DNA of 64,000 nucleotides, from positions 3,040,001 through 3,104,000 of the forward strand of contig NC_079884.1 in the NCBI RefSeq assembly GCF_029227915.1, written 5' to 3'. The position numbers were made by a program, and so were the translations under genes. The stretch's first letter is position 1. Each line of letters opens with the position of its first letter. Positions 38,353 to 50,762 of the stretch are shown one piece after another. The notes under the pieces were generated by a model. It did no database searches, had not been told where the DNA came from, and was given only the letters and a program-made list of their open reading frames with translations. Source of the DNA: Hydractinia symbiolongicarpus. Lineage: Eukaryota > Cnidaria > Hydrozoa > Anthoathecata > Hydractiniidae.

Positions 38353-39010
38353 GGGAATTAATTGATCTGATTCTGGAATGTGACCTTATAAATGTGATAA
38401 ATGAGCCAATTGGTGTCCAAGGAATAACATTCTTCTTAATTTGACATGATTGCTGGAATTCAGCGATTACATTAGGCTCTGTGGTAGCGCTTTCTTTAAA
38501 AATTTAGATAAATAAGACTTTTCTTACTGTGGGACCAATCCTGGCCGTTAGCACGCGCTGAACAAATAGGATCAGTTCCAAAGACTACATTACATTGACT
38601 TTCTAGCGGCATAAAGCCGTTTGAGTTACAACGGTTTCGTCACATATTCGTACCAACATGTATTTAGCGATAGTATTCGGACATTACTAGGTTGCATCGC
38701 TTTTAACAGTGCAACGTTTGACTGTGGGACTTAGTTGAACTGATTGTGGACTTTGACATTATAAATGTGATAAATGAGCCAATTTGACTACAAGAGCTAA
38801 CATTCTTCTTAATTTGACATGATTGCTGGAACTCATCGATTACACTGGGCGCTGTGGTAGCGCTTTAATAAAAAATTAGGATAAATAAGTCATTTTTTAC
38901 TGTGGGACCAATCCTAGCCGTTAGTTCGCGTTGAAGAAATAGAGACAGTTTAAAAAACTACATTTCATTGATTTTCTAACCGTGTCAATCCGTTTGAGTT
39001 ACAACGGTTG

Positions 39011-39349
39011 CGTCACATATTCGTACCAACATGTATTTAGTGATTTTTTTCCGATATTACTAAGTTGTATCGCTTTAACAGTGGAACGATTGACTGTGGG
39101 ACTTAATTGAACTGATTCAGGACTGTGACCTTATAAATGTTAGAAATGAGCCAATTGGACTCCAAGGAATAACATTCTTCTTAATTTGACATGATTGCTG
39201 GAACTCAGCGATTAATAAGATAAATAAGTCATTTTTTACTGTAGGACCAATCCTAGCCGTTAGTTCGCGCCCACGAAGTAGAGACAGTTTCAAAAACTAC
39301 ATTTCATTGATTTTCTAACGGTGTCAATCCGCTTGAGTTACAACGGTTG
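39011..39349 (+). repeat. 339-bp unit with a private internal deletion
   Basis: The unit lacks about 34 bp: CAGCGATTA is joined to ATAAGATAAATAAGTC, removing the GGGCGCTGTGGTAGCGC region. It is the only unit of this length that I found, so it arose after the surrounding amplification and has not spread. Confidence 0.8.
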
Positions 39350-42300
39350 CGTCACATATTCGTACCAACATGTATTTAGTGATTTTTTTCCGATATTACT
39401 AAGTTGTATCACTTTTAACAGTGAAACGATTGACTGTGGGATTTATTTGAACTGATTCTGGACTGAGACCTTATAAATGTGATAAATGAGCCAATTGGAC
39501 TCCAAGGTATAACCTTCTTCTTAATTCGACATGATTGCTGGAATTCAGCGAGTACACTAGGCCCTGTGGTAGCGCTTTATTTAAAAATTTAGATAAATAA
39601 ATCCTTTTTTACTGTGGGACCAATCCTAGCTGTTATTTCGTGCTGAAGAAATACAGACAGTTTCAAAAACTACATTTCATTGACTTTCTAACGGGGTCAA
39701 TCCGTTTGAGTTACAACGGTTGCGTCACATATTCGTACCAACATGTATTTAGTGATTTTCTTCCGATATTACTAAGTTGTATTGCTTTTAACAGTGGAAC
39801 GATTGACTGTGGGAATTAATTGAACTGATTCTGGACTGTGACCTTATAAATGTGATAAATGAGCCAATTGGACTCCAAGGTATAACATTCTTCTTAATTC
39901 GACATGATTGCTGGAATTCAGCGAGTACACTAGGCCCTGTGGTAGCGCTTTATTTAAAAATTTAGATAAATAAGACTTTTCTTACTGTGGAACCAATCCT
40001 GGCCGTTAGCACTCGTTGAATAAATAGGATCAGTTCCAAAGACTTCATTTCATTGACTTTCTAGCGGCATAAATCCGTTTGAGTTACAACGGTTGCGTCA
40101 CATATTCGTACCAACAAGTATTAAACGATAGTATTCGGATATTACTAGGTTGCATCGCTTTTAACAGTGAAACGTTTGACTGTGGGACATAATTGAACTG
40201 ATTTTGGACTTTGACCTTATAAATGTGATAAATGAACAAGTTTAACTATAAGAACTAACGTTCTTCTTAATTTGACATGATTGCTGGAACTCAGCGATTA
40301 CACTGGGCCCCGTGGTAGCGCTTTATTAAAAAATTAAGATAAATAAGTCATTTTTTACTGTGGGACCAATCCTAGCCGTTAGTTCGCGTTGAAGAAATAG
40401 AGACAGTTTTAAAAACTACATTTCATTGACTTTCTAGCAGTATAAATCCGTTTGAGTTACAACGGTTGCGTCACATATTCGTACCAACATGTATTTAGCG
40501 ATAGTATTCGGATATTACTAGGTTGCATCGCTTTTAACAGTGAAACGTTTGACTGTGGGACTTAGTTGAACTGATTTAGGCCTTTGACCTTATAAATGTG
40601 ATAAATGAGCCAGTTTGACTACAAGAAATAACACGCGCTGAATAAATAGGATCTGTTCCAAAGACTACATTTCATTGACTTTCTAGCGGCATAAATTCGT
40701 TTGAGTTACAACGGTTGCGTCACATATTCGTACCAACATGTATTTAGCGATAGTATTCGGATATTACTAGGTTGCATCGCTTTTAACAGTGCAACGTTTG
40801 ACTATGGGACTTAATTGAACTGATTCAGGACTGTGACCTTATAAATGTGAGAAATGAGCCAATTGGACTCCAAGGAATAACATTATTCTTAATTCGACAT
40901 GATTGCTGGAATTCAGCGAGTACACTAGGCCCTGTGGTAGCGCTTTATTAAAAAATTAAGATAAATAAATCCTTTTTTACTGTGGGACCAATCCTAGCTG
41001 TTATTTCGTGCTGAAGAAGTACAGACAGTTTCAAAAACTACATTTCATTAACTTTCTAACGGGGTCAATCCGTTTGAGTTACAACGGTTGCGTCACATAT
41101 TCGTACCAACATGTATTTAGTGATTTTCTTCCGATATTACTAAGTTGTATTGCTTTTAACAGTGGAACGATTGACTGTGGGAATTAATTGAACTGATTCT
41201 GGACTGTGACCTCATAAATGTGATAAATGAGCCAATTGGTCTTCAAGCAATTACATTTTTCTTAATTTGACATGATTGCTGTAATTCAGCGATTACATTA
41301 GGCTCTGTGGCAGCGCTTTATTTAAAAATTTAGATAAATAAGACTTTTCTCACTGTGGGACCAATCCTGGCCGTTAGCACTCGTTGAATAAATAGGATCA
41401 GTTCCAAAGACTACATTTCATTGACTTTCTAGCGGCATAAATCCGTTTGAGTTGCAACGGTTGCGTCACATATTCGTACCAACATGTATTTAACGATAGT
41501 ATTTGGATATTACTAGGTTGCATCGCTTTTAACAGTGAAACGTTTGACTGTGCGACTTAATTGAACTGATTTTGGACTTTGACCTTATAAATGTGATAAA
41601 TGAGCAAGTTTGACTACAAGAACTAACGTTCTTCTTAATTTGACATGATTGCTGGAACTCAGCGATTACACTGGGCCCCGTGGTAGCGCTTTATTAAAAA
41701 AGTAAGATAAATAAGTCATTTTTTACTGTGAGACCAATCCTAGCCGTTAGTTCGCGTTGAAGAAATAGAGACAGTTTCAAAAACTACATTTCATTGATTT
41801 TATAACGGTGTCAATCCGTTTGAGTTACAACGTTTGCGTCACTTATTCGTCCCAACATGTATTTAATGATTTTTTTCCGATATTACTAAGTTGTATCGCT
41901 TTTAACAGTGAAACGATTGACTGTGGGACTTAATTGAACTTATTCTATACTGTGACCTTATAAATGTGATAAATGAACAAGTTTAACTATAAGAACTAAC
42001 GTTCTTCTTAATTTGACATGATTGCTGGAACTCAGCGATTACACTGGGCCCCGTGGTAGCGCTTTATTAAAAAATTAAGATAAATAAGTCATTTTTTACT
42101 GTGGGACCAATCCTAGCCGTTAGTTCGCGTTGAAGAAATAGAGACAGTTTTAAAAACTACATTTCATTGACTTTCTAGCAGTATAAATCCGTTTGAGTTA
42201 CAACGGTTGCGTCACATATTCGTACCAACATGTATTTAGCGATAGTATTCGGATATTACTAGGTTGCATCGCTTTTAACAGTGAAACGTTTGACTGTGGG

Positions 42301-42831
42301 ACTTAGTTGAACTGATTTAGGCCTTTGACCTTATAAATGTGATAAATGAGCCAGTTTGACTACAAGAAATAACACGCGCTGAATAAATAGGATCTGTTCC
42401 AAAGACTACATTTCATTGACTTTCTAGCAGTATAAATCCGTTTGAGTTACAACGGTTGCGTCACATATTCGTACCAACATGTATTTAGTGATTTTCTTCC
42501 GATATTACTAAGTTGTATTGCTTTTAACAGTGGAACGATTGACTGTGGGAATTAATTGAACTGATTCTGGACTGTGACCTCATAAATGTGATAAATGAGC
42601 CAATTGGTCTTCAAGCAATTACATTTTTCCCAATTTGACATGATTGCTGTAATTCAGCGATTACATTAGGCTCTGTGGTAGCGCTTTATTTAAAAATTTA
42701 GATAAATAAGACTTTTCTTACTGTGGGACCAATCCTGGCCGTTAGCACTCGTTGAATAAATAGGATCAGTTCCAAAGACTACATTTCATTGACTTTCTAG
42801 CGGCATAAATCCGTTTGAGTTACAACGGTTG

Positions 42832-43850
42832 CGTCACATATTCGGACCAACATGTATTTAGTGATTTTTTTCCGATATTACTAAGTTGTATCGCTTTTGA
42901 CAGTGAAACGATTGACTGTGGGACTTAATTGAACTGATTCTGGACTGTGACCTTATAAATGTGATAAATCAGCCAATTGGAGTTCAAGGAATAACATTCT
43001 TTTTAATTCTACATGATTGCTGGAACTAAGCGATTACACTGGGCGCTGTGGTAGCGCTTTATTTAAAAATTAAGATAAATAAGTCATTTTTTAATGTGGG
43101 ACCAATCCTAGCCGTTAGTTCGCGTTGAAGAAATAGAGACAGTTTAAAAAACTACATTTTATTGACTTTTTAACGGGGTCAATCCGTTTGAGTTGCAACG
43201 GTTGCGTCACATATTCGTACCAACATGTATTTAGTGATTTTTTTCCGATATTACTAAGTTGTATCACTTTTAACAGTGAAACGATTGACTGTGGGATTTA
43301 ATTGAACTGATTCTGGACTGAGACCTTATAAATGTGATAAATGAGCTAATTGGACTCCAAGGTATAACATTCTTCTTAATTGGACATGATTGCTGGAATT
43401 CAGCGAGTACACTAGGCCCTGTGGTAGAGCTTTATTTAAAAATTTAGATAAATAAATCATTTTTTACTGTGGGACCAATCCTTGCCGGTAGTTCGCGCTG
43501 AAGAAATAGACACAGTTTCAAAAACTACATTTCATTGATTTTCTAAATTTGTCAATCCGTTTGAGTTACAACGGTTGCGTCACATATTCGTACCAACATG
43601 TTTTTAGCGATAGTATTCGGATATTACTAGGTTGCATCGCTTTTAACAGTGAAACGTTTGACTGTGGGACTTAGTTGAACTGATTTAGGCCTTTGACCTT
43701 ATAAATGTGATAAATGAGCCAGTTTGACTACAAGAACTAACATTCTTCTTAATTTGACATGATTGCTGGAACTCAGCGGTTACACTGGGCGCCGTGGTAG
43801 CGCTTTATTAAAAAATTAAGATAAATTAGCCATTTTTTACTGTGGGACCA
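42832..43850 (+). repeat. ~1-kb block duplicated 3,729 bp downstream (copy 1)
   Basis: Rare variants AGTTCAAGGAATAACATTC, TTTTTAATTCTACATGATTG and GACTGAGACC occur here and again in 46,561-47,579 at a constant offset of 3,729 bp, equal to ten long units. Similarity falls off on both sides. Confidence 0.65.
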
Positions 43851-46560
43851 ATCCAAGCCGTTAGTTCGCGCTGAAGAAATAGAGACAGTTTCAAAAACTA
43901 CATTTCATTGATTTTCTAACGGTGTCAATCCGTTTAAGTTACAACGGTTGCGTCACATATTCGTACCAACATGTATTTAGTGATTTTTTTCCGATATTAC
44001 TAAGTTGTATCGCTTTTAACAGTGGAACGATTGACTGTGGGACTTAATTGAACTGATTCTGGACTGTGACCTTACAAATGTGATAAATGAGCCAATTGGA
44101 CTCTAAGGTATAACATTCTTCTTAATTTGACATGATTGCTGGAATTCAGCGATTACATTAGGATCTGTGGTAGCGCTTTATTTAAAAATTTAGATAAATA
44201 ACACTTTTCTTACTGTAGGACCAATCCTTGCCGTTAGCACGCGCTGAATAAATAGGATCTGTTCCAAAGACTACATTTCATTGACTTTCTAGCGGCATAA
44301 ATTCGTTTGAGTTACAACGGTTGCGTCACATATTCGTACCAACATGTATTTAGCGATAGTATTCGGATATTACTAGGTTGCATCGCTTTTAACAGTGCAA
44401 CGTTTGACTGTGGGACTTAATTGAACTGATTCTGGAATTTGACATTATAAATGTGATAAATGAGCCAATTTGACTACAAGAACTAACATTCTTCTTAATT
44501 TGACATGATTGCTGGAACTCAGCGATTGCACTGGGCGCTGTGGTAGCGCTTTAATAAAAAATTAGGATGAATAAGTCATTTTTTACTGTGGGACCAATCC
44601 TAGCCGTTAGTTCGCGTTGAAGAAATAGAGACAGTTTCAAAAACTACATTTCATTGATTTTCTAACGGTGTCAATCTGTTTGAGTTACAACGGTTGCGTC
44701 ACATTTTCGTACCAACATGTATTTAGTGATTTTTTTCCGATATTACTAAGTTGCATCGCTTTAACAGTGAAACGATTGACTATGGGACTTAATTGAACTG
44801 ATTCAGGACTGTGACCTTATAAATGTGAGAAATGAGCCAATTGGACTCCAAGGAATAACATTCTTCTTAATTCGACATGATTGCTGGAATTCAGCGAGTA
44901 CACTAGGCCCTGTGGTAGCGCTTTATTAAAAAATTAAGATAAATAAATCCTTTTTTACTGTGGGACCAATCCTAGCTGTTATTTCGTGCTGAAGAAATAC
45001 AGACAGTTTCAAAAACTACATTTCATTGACTTTCTAACGGGGTCAATCCGTTTGAGTTACAACGGTTGCGTCACATATTCGTACCAACATGTATTTAGTG
45101 ATTTTCTTCCGATATTACTAAGTTGTATTGCTTTTAACAGTGGAACGATTGACTGTGGGAATTAATTGAACTGATTCTGGACTGTGACCTCATAAATGTG
45201 ATAAATGAGCCAATTGGTCTTCAAGCAATTACATTTTTCCCAATTTGACATGATTGCTGTAATTCAGCGATTACATTAGGCTCTGTGGTAGCGCTTTATT
45301 TAAAAATTTAGATAAATAAGACTTTTCTTACTGTGGGACCAATCCTGGCCGTTAGCACTCGTTGAATAAATAGGATCAGTTCCAAAGACTACATTTCATT
45401 GACTTTCTAGCGGCATAAATCCGTTTGAGTTACAACGGTTGCGTCACATATTCGTACCAACATGTTTTTAACGATAGTATTTGGATATTACTAGGTTGCA
45501 TCGCTTTTAACAGTGAAACGTTTGACTGTGGGACATAATTGAACTGATTTTGGACTTTCACCTTATAAATGTGATAAATGAGCCAATTGGACTCCAAGGA
45601 ATAACGTTCTTCTTAATTTGACATGATTGCTGGAACTCAGCGATTACACTGGGCCCCGTGGTAGCGCTTTATTAAAAAATTAAGATAAATAAGTCATTTT
45701 TTACTGTGGGACCAATCCTAGCCGTTAGTTCGCGTTGAAGAAATAGAGACAGTTTCAAAAACTACATTTCATTGACTTTCTAGCGGTATAAATCCTTTTG
45801 AGTTACAACGGTTGCGTCACATATTCGTACCAACATGTATTTAGTGATTTTTTTCCGATATTACTAAGTTGTATCGCTTTTAACAGTGAAACGATTGACT
45901 GTGCGACTTAATTGAACTGATTTTGGACTTTGACCTTATAAATGTGATAAATGAGCAAGTTTGACTACAAGAACTAACGTTCTTCTTAATTTGACATGAT
46001 TGCTGGAACTCAGCGATTACACTGGGCCCCGTGGTAGCGCTTTATTAAAAAAGTAAGATAAATAAGTCATTTTTTACTGTGGGACCAATCCTAGCCGTTA
46101 GTTCGCGTTGAAGAAATAGAGACAGTTTCAAAAACTACATTTCATTGATTTTCTAACGGTGTCAATCCGTTTGAGTTACAACGTTTGCGTCACTTATTCG
46201 TCCCAACATGTATTTAATGATTTTTTTCCGATATTACTAAGTTGTATCGCTTTTAACAGTGAAACGATTGACTGTGGGACTTAATTGACCTTATTCTGGA
46301 CTGTGACCTTATAAATGTGATAAATGAGCCAATTGGACTCCAAGGTATAACATTCTTCTTAATTTGACATGATTGCTGGAATTCAGCGATTACATTAGGT
46401 TCTGTGGTAGCGCTTTATCTAAAAATTTAGATAAATAAGACTTTTCTTACTGTAGGACCAATCCTGGCCGTTAGCACGCGCTGAATAAATAGGATCATTT
46501 CCAAAGACTACATTTCATTGACTTTCTAGCGGTATAAATCCGTTTGAGTTACAACGGTTG

Positions 46561-47579
46561 CGTCACATATTCGTACCAACATGTATTTAGTGATTTTTTT
46601 CCGATATTACTAAGTTGTATCGCTTTTAACAGTGAAACGATTGACTGTGGGACTTAATTGAACTGATTCTGGACTGTGACCTTATAAATGTGATAAATGA
46701 GCCAATTGGAGTTCAAGGAATAACATTCTTTTTAATTCTACATGATTGCTGGAACTAAGCGATTACACTGCGCGCTGTGGTAGCGCTTTATTTAAAAATT
46801 AAGATAAATAAGTCATTTTTTAATGTGGGACCAATCCTAGCCGTTAGTTCGCGTTGAAGAAATAGAGACAGTTTCAAAAACTACATTTTATTGACTTTTT
46901 AACGGGGTCAATCCGTTTGAGTTGCAACGGTTGCGTCACATATTCGTACCAACATGTATTTAGTGATTTTTTTCCGATATTACTAAGTTGTATCACTTTT
47001 AACAGTGAAACGATTGACTGTGGGATTTAATTGAACTGATTCTGGACTGAGACCTTATAAATGTGATAAATGAGCTAATTGGACTCCAAGGTATAACATT
47101 CTTCTTAATTGGACATGATTGCTGGAATTCAGCGAGTACACTAGGCCCTGTGGTAGCACTTTATTTAAAAATTTAGATAAATAAATCATTTTTGACTGTG
47201 GGACCAATCCTTGCCGGTAGTTCGCGCTGAAGAAATAGACACAGTTTCAAAAACTACATTTCATTGATTTTCTAAATTTGTCAATCCGTTTGAGTTACAA
47301 CGGTTGCGTCACATATTCGTACCAACATGTTTTTAGCGATAGTATTCGGATATTACTAGGTTGCATCGCTTTTAACAGTGAAACGTTTGACTGTGGGATT
47401 TAGTTGAACTGATTTAGGCCTTTGACCTTATAAATGTGATAAATGAGCCAGTTTGACTACAAAAACTAACATTCTTCTTAATTTGACATGATTGCTGGAA
47501 CTCAGCGGTTACACTGGGCGCCGTGGTAGCGCTTTATTAAAAAATTAAGATAAATTAGCCATTTTTTACTGTGGGACCA
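46561..47579 (+). repeat. ~1-kb block duplicated from 42,832 (copy 2)
   Basis: This is the second copy of the 42,832-43,850 block. The AAATTTGTCAATCCG variant in its third unit also occurs near 43,545, 48,396 and 49,888, so this unit type has spread locally. Confidence 0.65.
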
Positions 47580-50500
47580 ATCCTTGCCGGTAGTTCGCGC
47601 TGAAGAAATAGACACAGTTTCAAAAACTACATTTCATTGATTTTCTAACGGTGTCAATCCGTTTGAGTTACAACGGTTGCGTCACATATTCGTACCAACA
47701 TGTATTTAGTGATTTTTTTCCGATATTACTAAGTTGTATCGCTTTTAACAATGAAACGATTGACTGTGGGACTTAATTGAACTGATTTTGGACTTTGACC
47801 TTATAAATGTGATAAATGAGCAAGTTTGACTACAAGAACTAACGTTCTTCTTAATTTGACATGATTGCTGGAATTCAGCGATTACATTAGGCTCTGTGGT
47901 AGCGCTTTATCTAAAAATTTAGATGAATAAGACTTTTCTTACTGTAGGACCAATCCTGGCCGTTAGCACGCGCTGAATAAATAGGATCATTTCCAAAGAC
48001 TACATTTCATTGACTTTCTAGCGGTATAAATCCGTTTGAGTTACAACGGTTGCGTCACATATTCGTACCAACATGTATTTAGTGATTTTTTTCCGATATT
48101 ACTAAGTTGTATCGCTTTTAACAGTGAAACGATTGACTGTGGGACTTAATTGAACTGTTTCTGGACTGTGACCTTATAAATGTGATAAATGAGCCAATTG
48201 GACTCCAAGGAATAACATTCTTCTTACTTCGACATGATTGCTGAAATTCAGCGAGTACACTAGGCCCTGTGGTAGCGCTTTATTTGAAAATTAAGATAAA
48301 TAAATCATTTTTTACTGTGGGATCAATCCTTGCCGGTAGTTCGCGCTGAAGAAATAGACACAGTTTCAAAAACTACATTTCATTGATTTTCTAAATTTGT
48401 CAATCCGTTTGAGTTACAACGGTTGCGTCACATATTTGTACCAACATGTATTTAGCAATAGTATTCGTATATTACTAGGTTGCATCGCTTTTACCAGTGA
48501 AACGTTTGACTGTGGGACTGATTTGAACTGATTTAGGCCTTTGACCTTATAAATGTGATAAATGAGCCAGTTTCACTACAAGAACTAACATTCTTCTTAA
48601 TTTGACATGATTGCTGGAACTCAGCGGTTACACTGGGCGCCGTGGTAGCGCTTTATTAAAAAATTAAGATAAATTAGTCATTTTTTACTGTGGGACCAAT
48701 CCAAGCCGTTAATTCGCGCTGAAGAAATAGAGACAGTTTCAAAAACTACATTTCATTGATTTTCTAGAGGTGTCAATCCGTTTAAGTTACAACGGTTGCG
48801 TCACATATTCGTACCAACATGTATTTAGTGATTTTTTTCCGATATTACTAAGTTGTATCGCTTTTAACAGTGGAACGATTGACTGTGGGACTTAATTGAA
48901 CTGATTCTGGACTGTGACCTTTCAAATGTGATTAATAAGCCAATTGGACTCCAAGGTATAACATTCTTCTTAATTTGACATGATTGCTGGAATTCAGCGA
49001 TTACATTAGGCTCTGTGGTAGCGCTTTATTTAAAAATTTAGATAAATAAGACTTTTCTTACTGTGGGACCAATCCTGGCCGTTAGCACTCGTTGAATAAA
49101 TAGGATCAGTTCCAAAAACTACATTTCATTGATTTTCTAGAGGTGTCAATCCGTTTAAGTTACAACGGTTGCGTCACATATTCGTACCAACATGTATTTA
49201 GTGATTTTTTTCCAATATTACTAAGTTGTATCGCTTTAAACAGTGGAACGATTGACTGTGGGACTTAATTGAACTGATTCTGGACTGTGACCTTACAAAT
49301 GTGATAAATGAGCCAATTGGACTCCAAGGTATAACATTCTTCTTAATTTGACATGATTGCTGGAATTCAGCGATTACATTAGGATCTGTGGTAGCGCTTT
49401 ATTTAAAAATTTAGATAAATAACACTTTTCTTACTGTAGGACCAATCCTGGCCGTTAGCACGCGCTGAATAAATAGGAACAGTTTCAAAGACTACATTTC
49501 ATTGACTTTCTAGCGGTATAAATCCGTTTGAGTTGCAACGGTTGCGTCACATATTCGTACCAACATGTATTTAGTGATTTTTTTTCGATATTACTAAGTT
49601 GTATCACTTTTAACAGTGAAACGATTGACTGTGGGATTTAATTGAACTGATTCTGGACTGACACCTTATAAATGTGATAAATGAGCTAATTGGACTCCAA
49701 GGTATAACATTCTTCTTAATTGGACATGATTGCTGGAATTCAGCGAGTACACTAGGCCCTGTGGTAGCGCTTTATTTAAAAATTTAGATAAATAAATCAT
49801 TTTTTACTGTGGGACCAATCCTTGCCGGTAGTTCGCGCTGAAGAAATAGACACAGTTTCAAAAACTACATTTCATTGATTTTCTAAATTTGTCAATCCGT
49901 TTGAGTTACAACGGTTGCGTCACATATTTGTACCAACATGTATTTAGCAATAGTATTCGTATATTACTAGGTTGCATCGCTTTTAACAGTGAAACGTTTG
50001 ACTGTGGGACTTAGTTGAACTGATTTAGGCCTTTGACCTTATAAATGTGATAAATGAGCCAGTTTGACTACAAGAACAAACGTTCTTCTTAATTTGACAT
50101 GATTGCTGAAACTCAGCGATTACACTGGGCCCCGTGGTAGCGCTTTATTAAAAAATTAAGATAAATAAGTCATTTTTTACTGTGGGACCAATCCAAGCCG
50201 TTAATTCGCGCTGAAGAAATAGAGACAGTTTCAAAAACTACATTTCATTCACTTTCTAGCGGTATAAATCCGTTTGAGTTACAACGGTTGAGTCACATAT
50301 TCGTACCAACATGTATTTAGTGATTTTTTTCCGATATTACTAAGTTGCATCGCTTTTAACAGTGAAACGATTGACTGTGGGACTTAATTGAACTGATTTT
50401 GGACTTTGACCTTATAATTGTGATAAATGAGCAAGTTTGACTACAAGAACTAACGTTCTTCTTAATTTGCCATGATTGCTGAAACTCAGCGATTACACTG

Positions 50501-50762
50501 GGCCCCGTGGTAGCGCTTTATTAAAAAATTAAGATAAATAAGTCATTTTTTACTGTGGGACCAATCCTAGCCGTTAGTTCGCGTTGAAGAAATAGAGACA
50601 GTTTCAAAAACTACATTTCATTGATTTTCTAACGGTGTCAATCCGTTTGAGTTACAACGTTTGCGTCACTTATTCGTCCCAACATGTATTTAATAATTTT
50701 TTTCCGATATTACTAAGTTGTATCGCTTTTAACAGTGAAACAATTGACTGTGGGACTTAATT

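Larger units (their letters stand above)
34535..39010 (+). repeat. Dimeric domain: six A-B dimers of 746 bp, no short units
   Basis: Type A and type B long units alternate strictly. The B-unit variant GGTGTCGTCAC has its CGTCAC at 34,908, 35,654, 36,400, 37,146 and 37,892, exactly 746 bp apart. Dimers 1-2 (from 34,535) and 4-5 (from 36,773) share variants such as TTTAATGATTTTTTTCC and CAGTGCAACG, giving an overlying 2,238-bp period. Confidence 0.85.
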
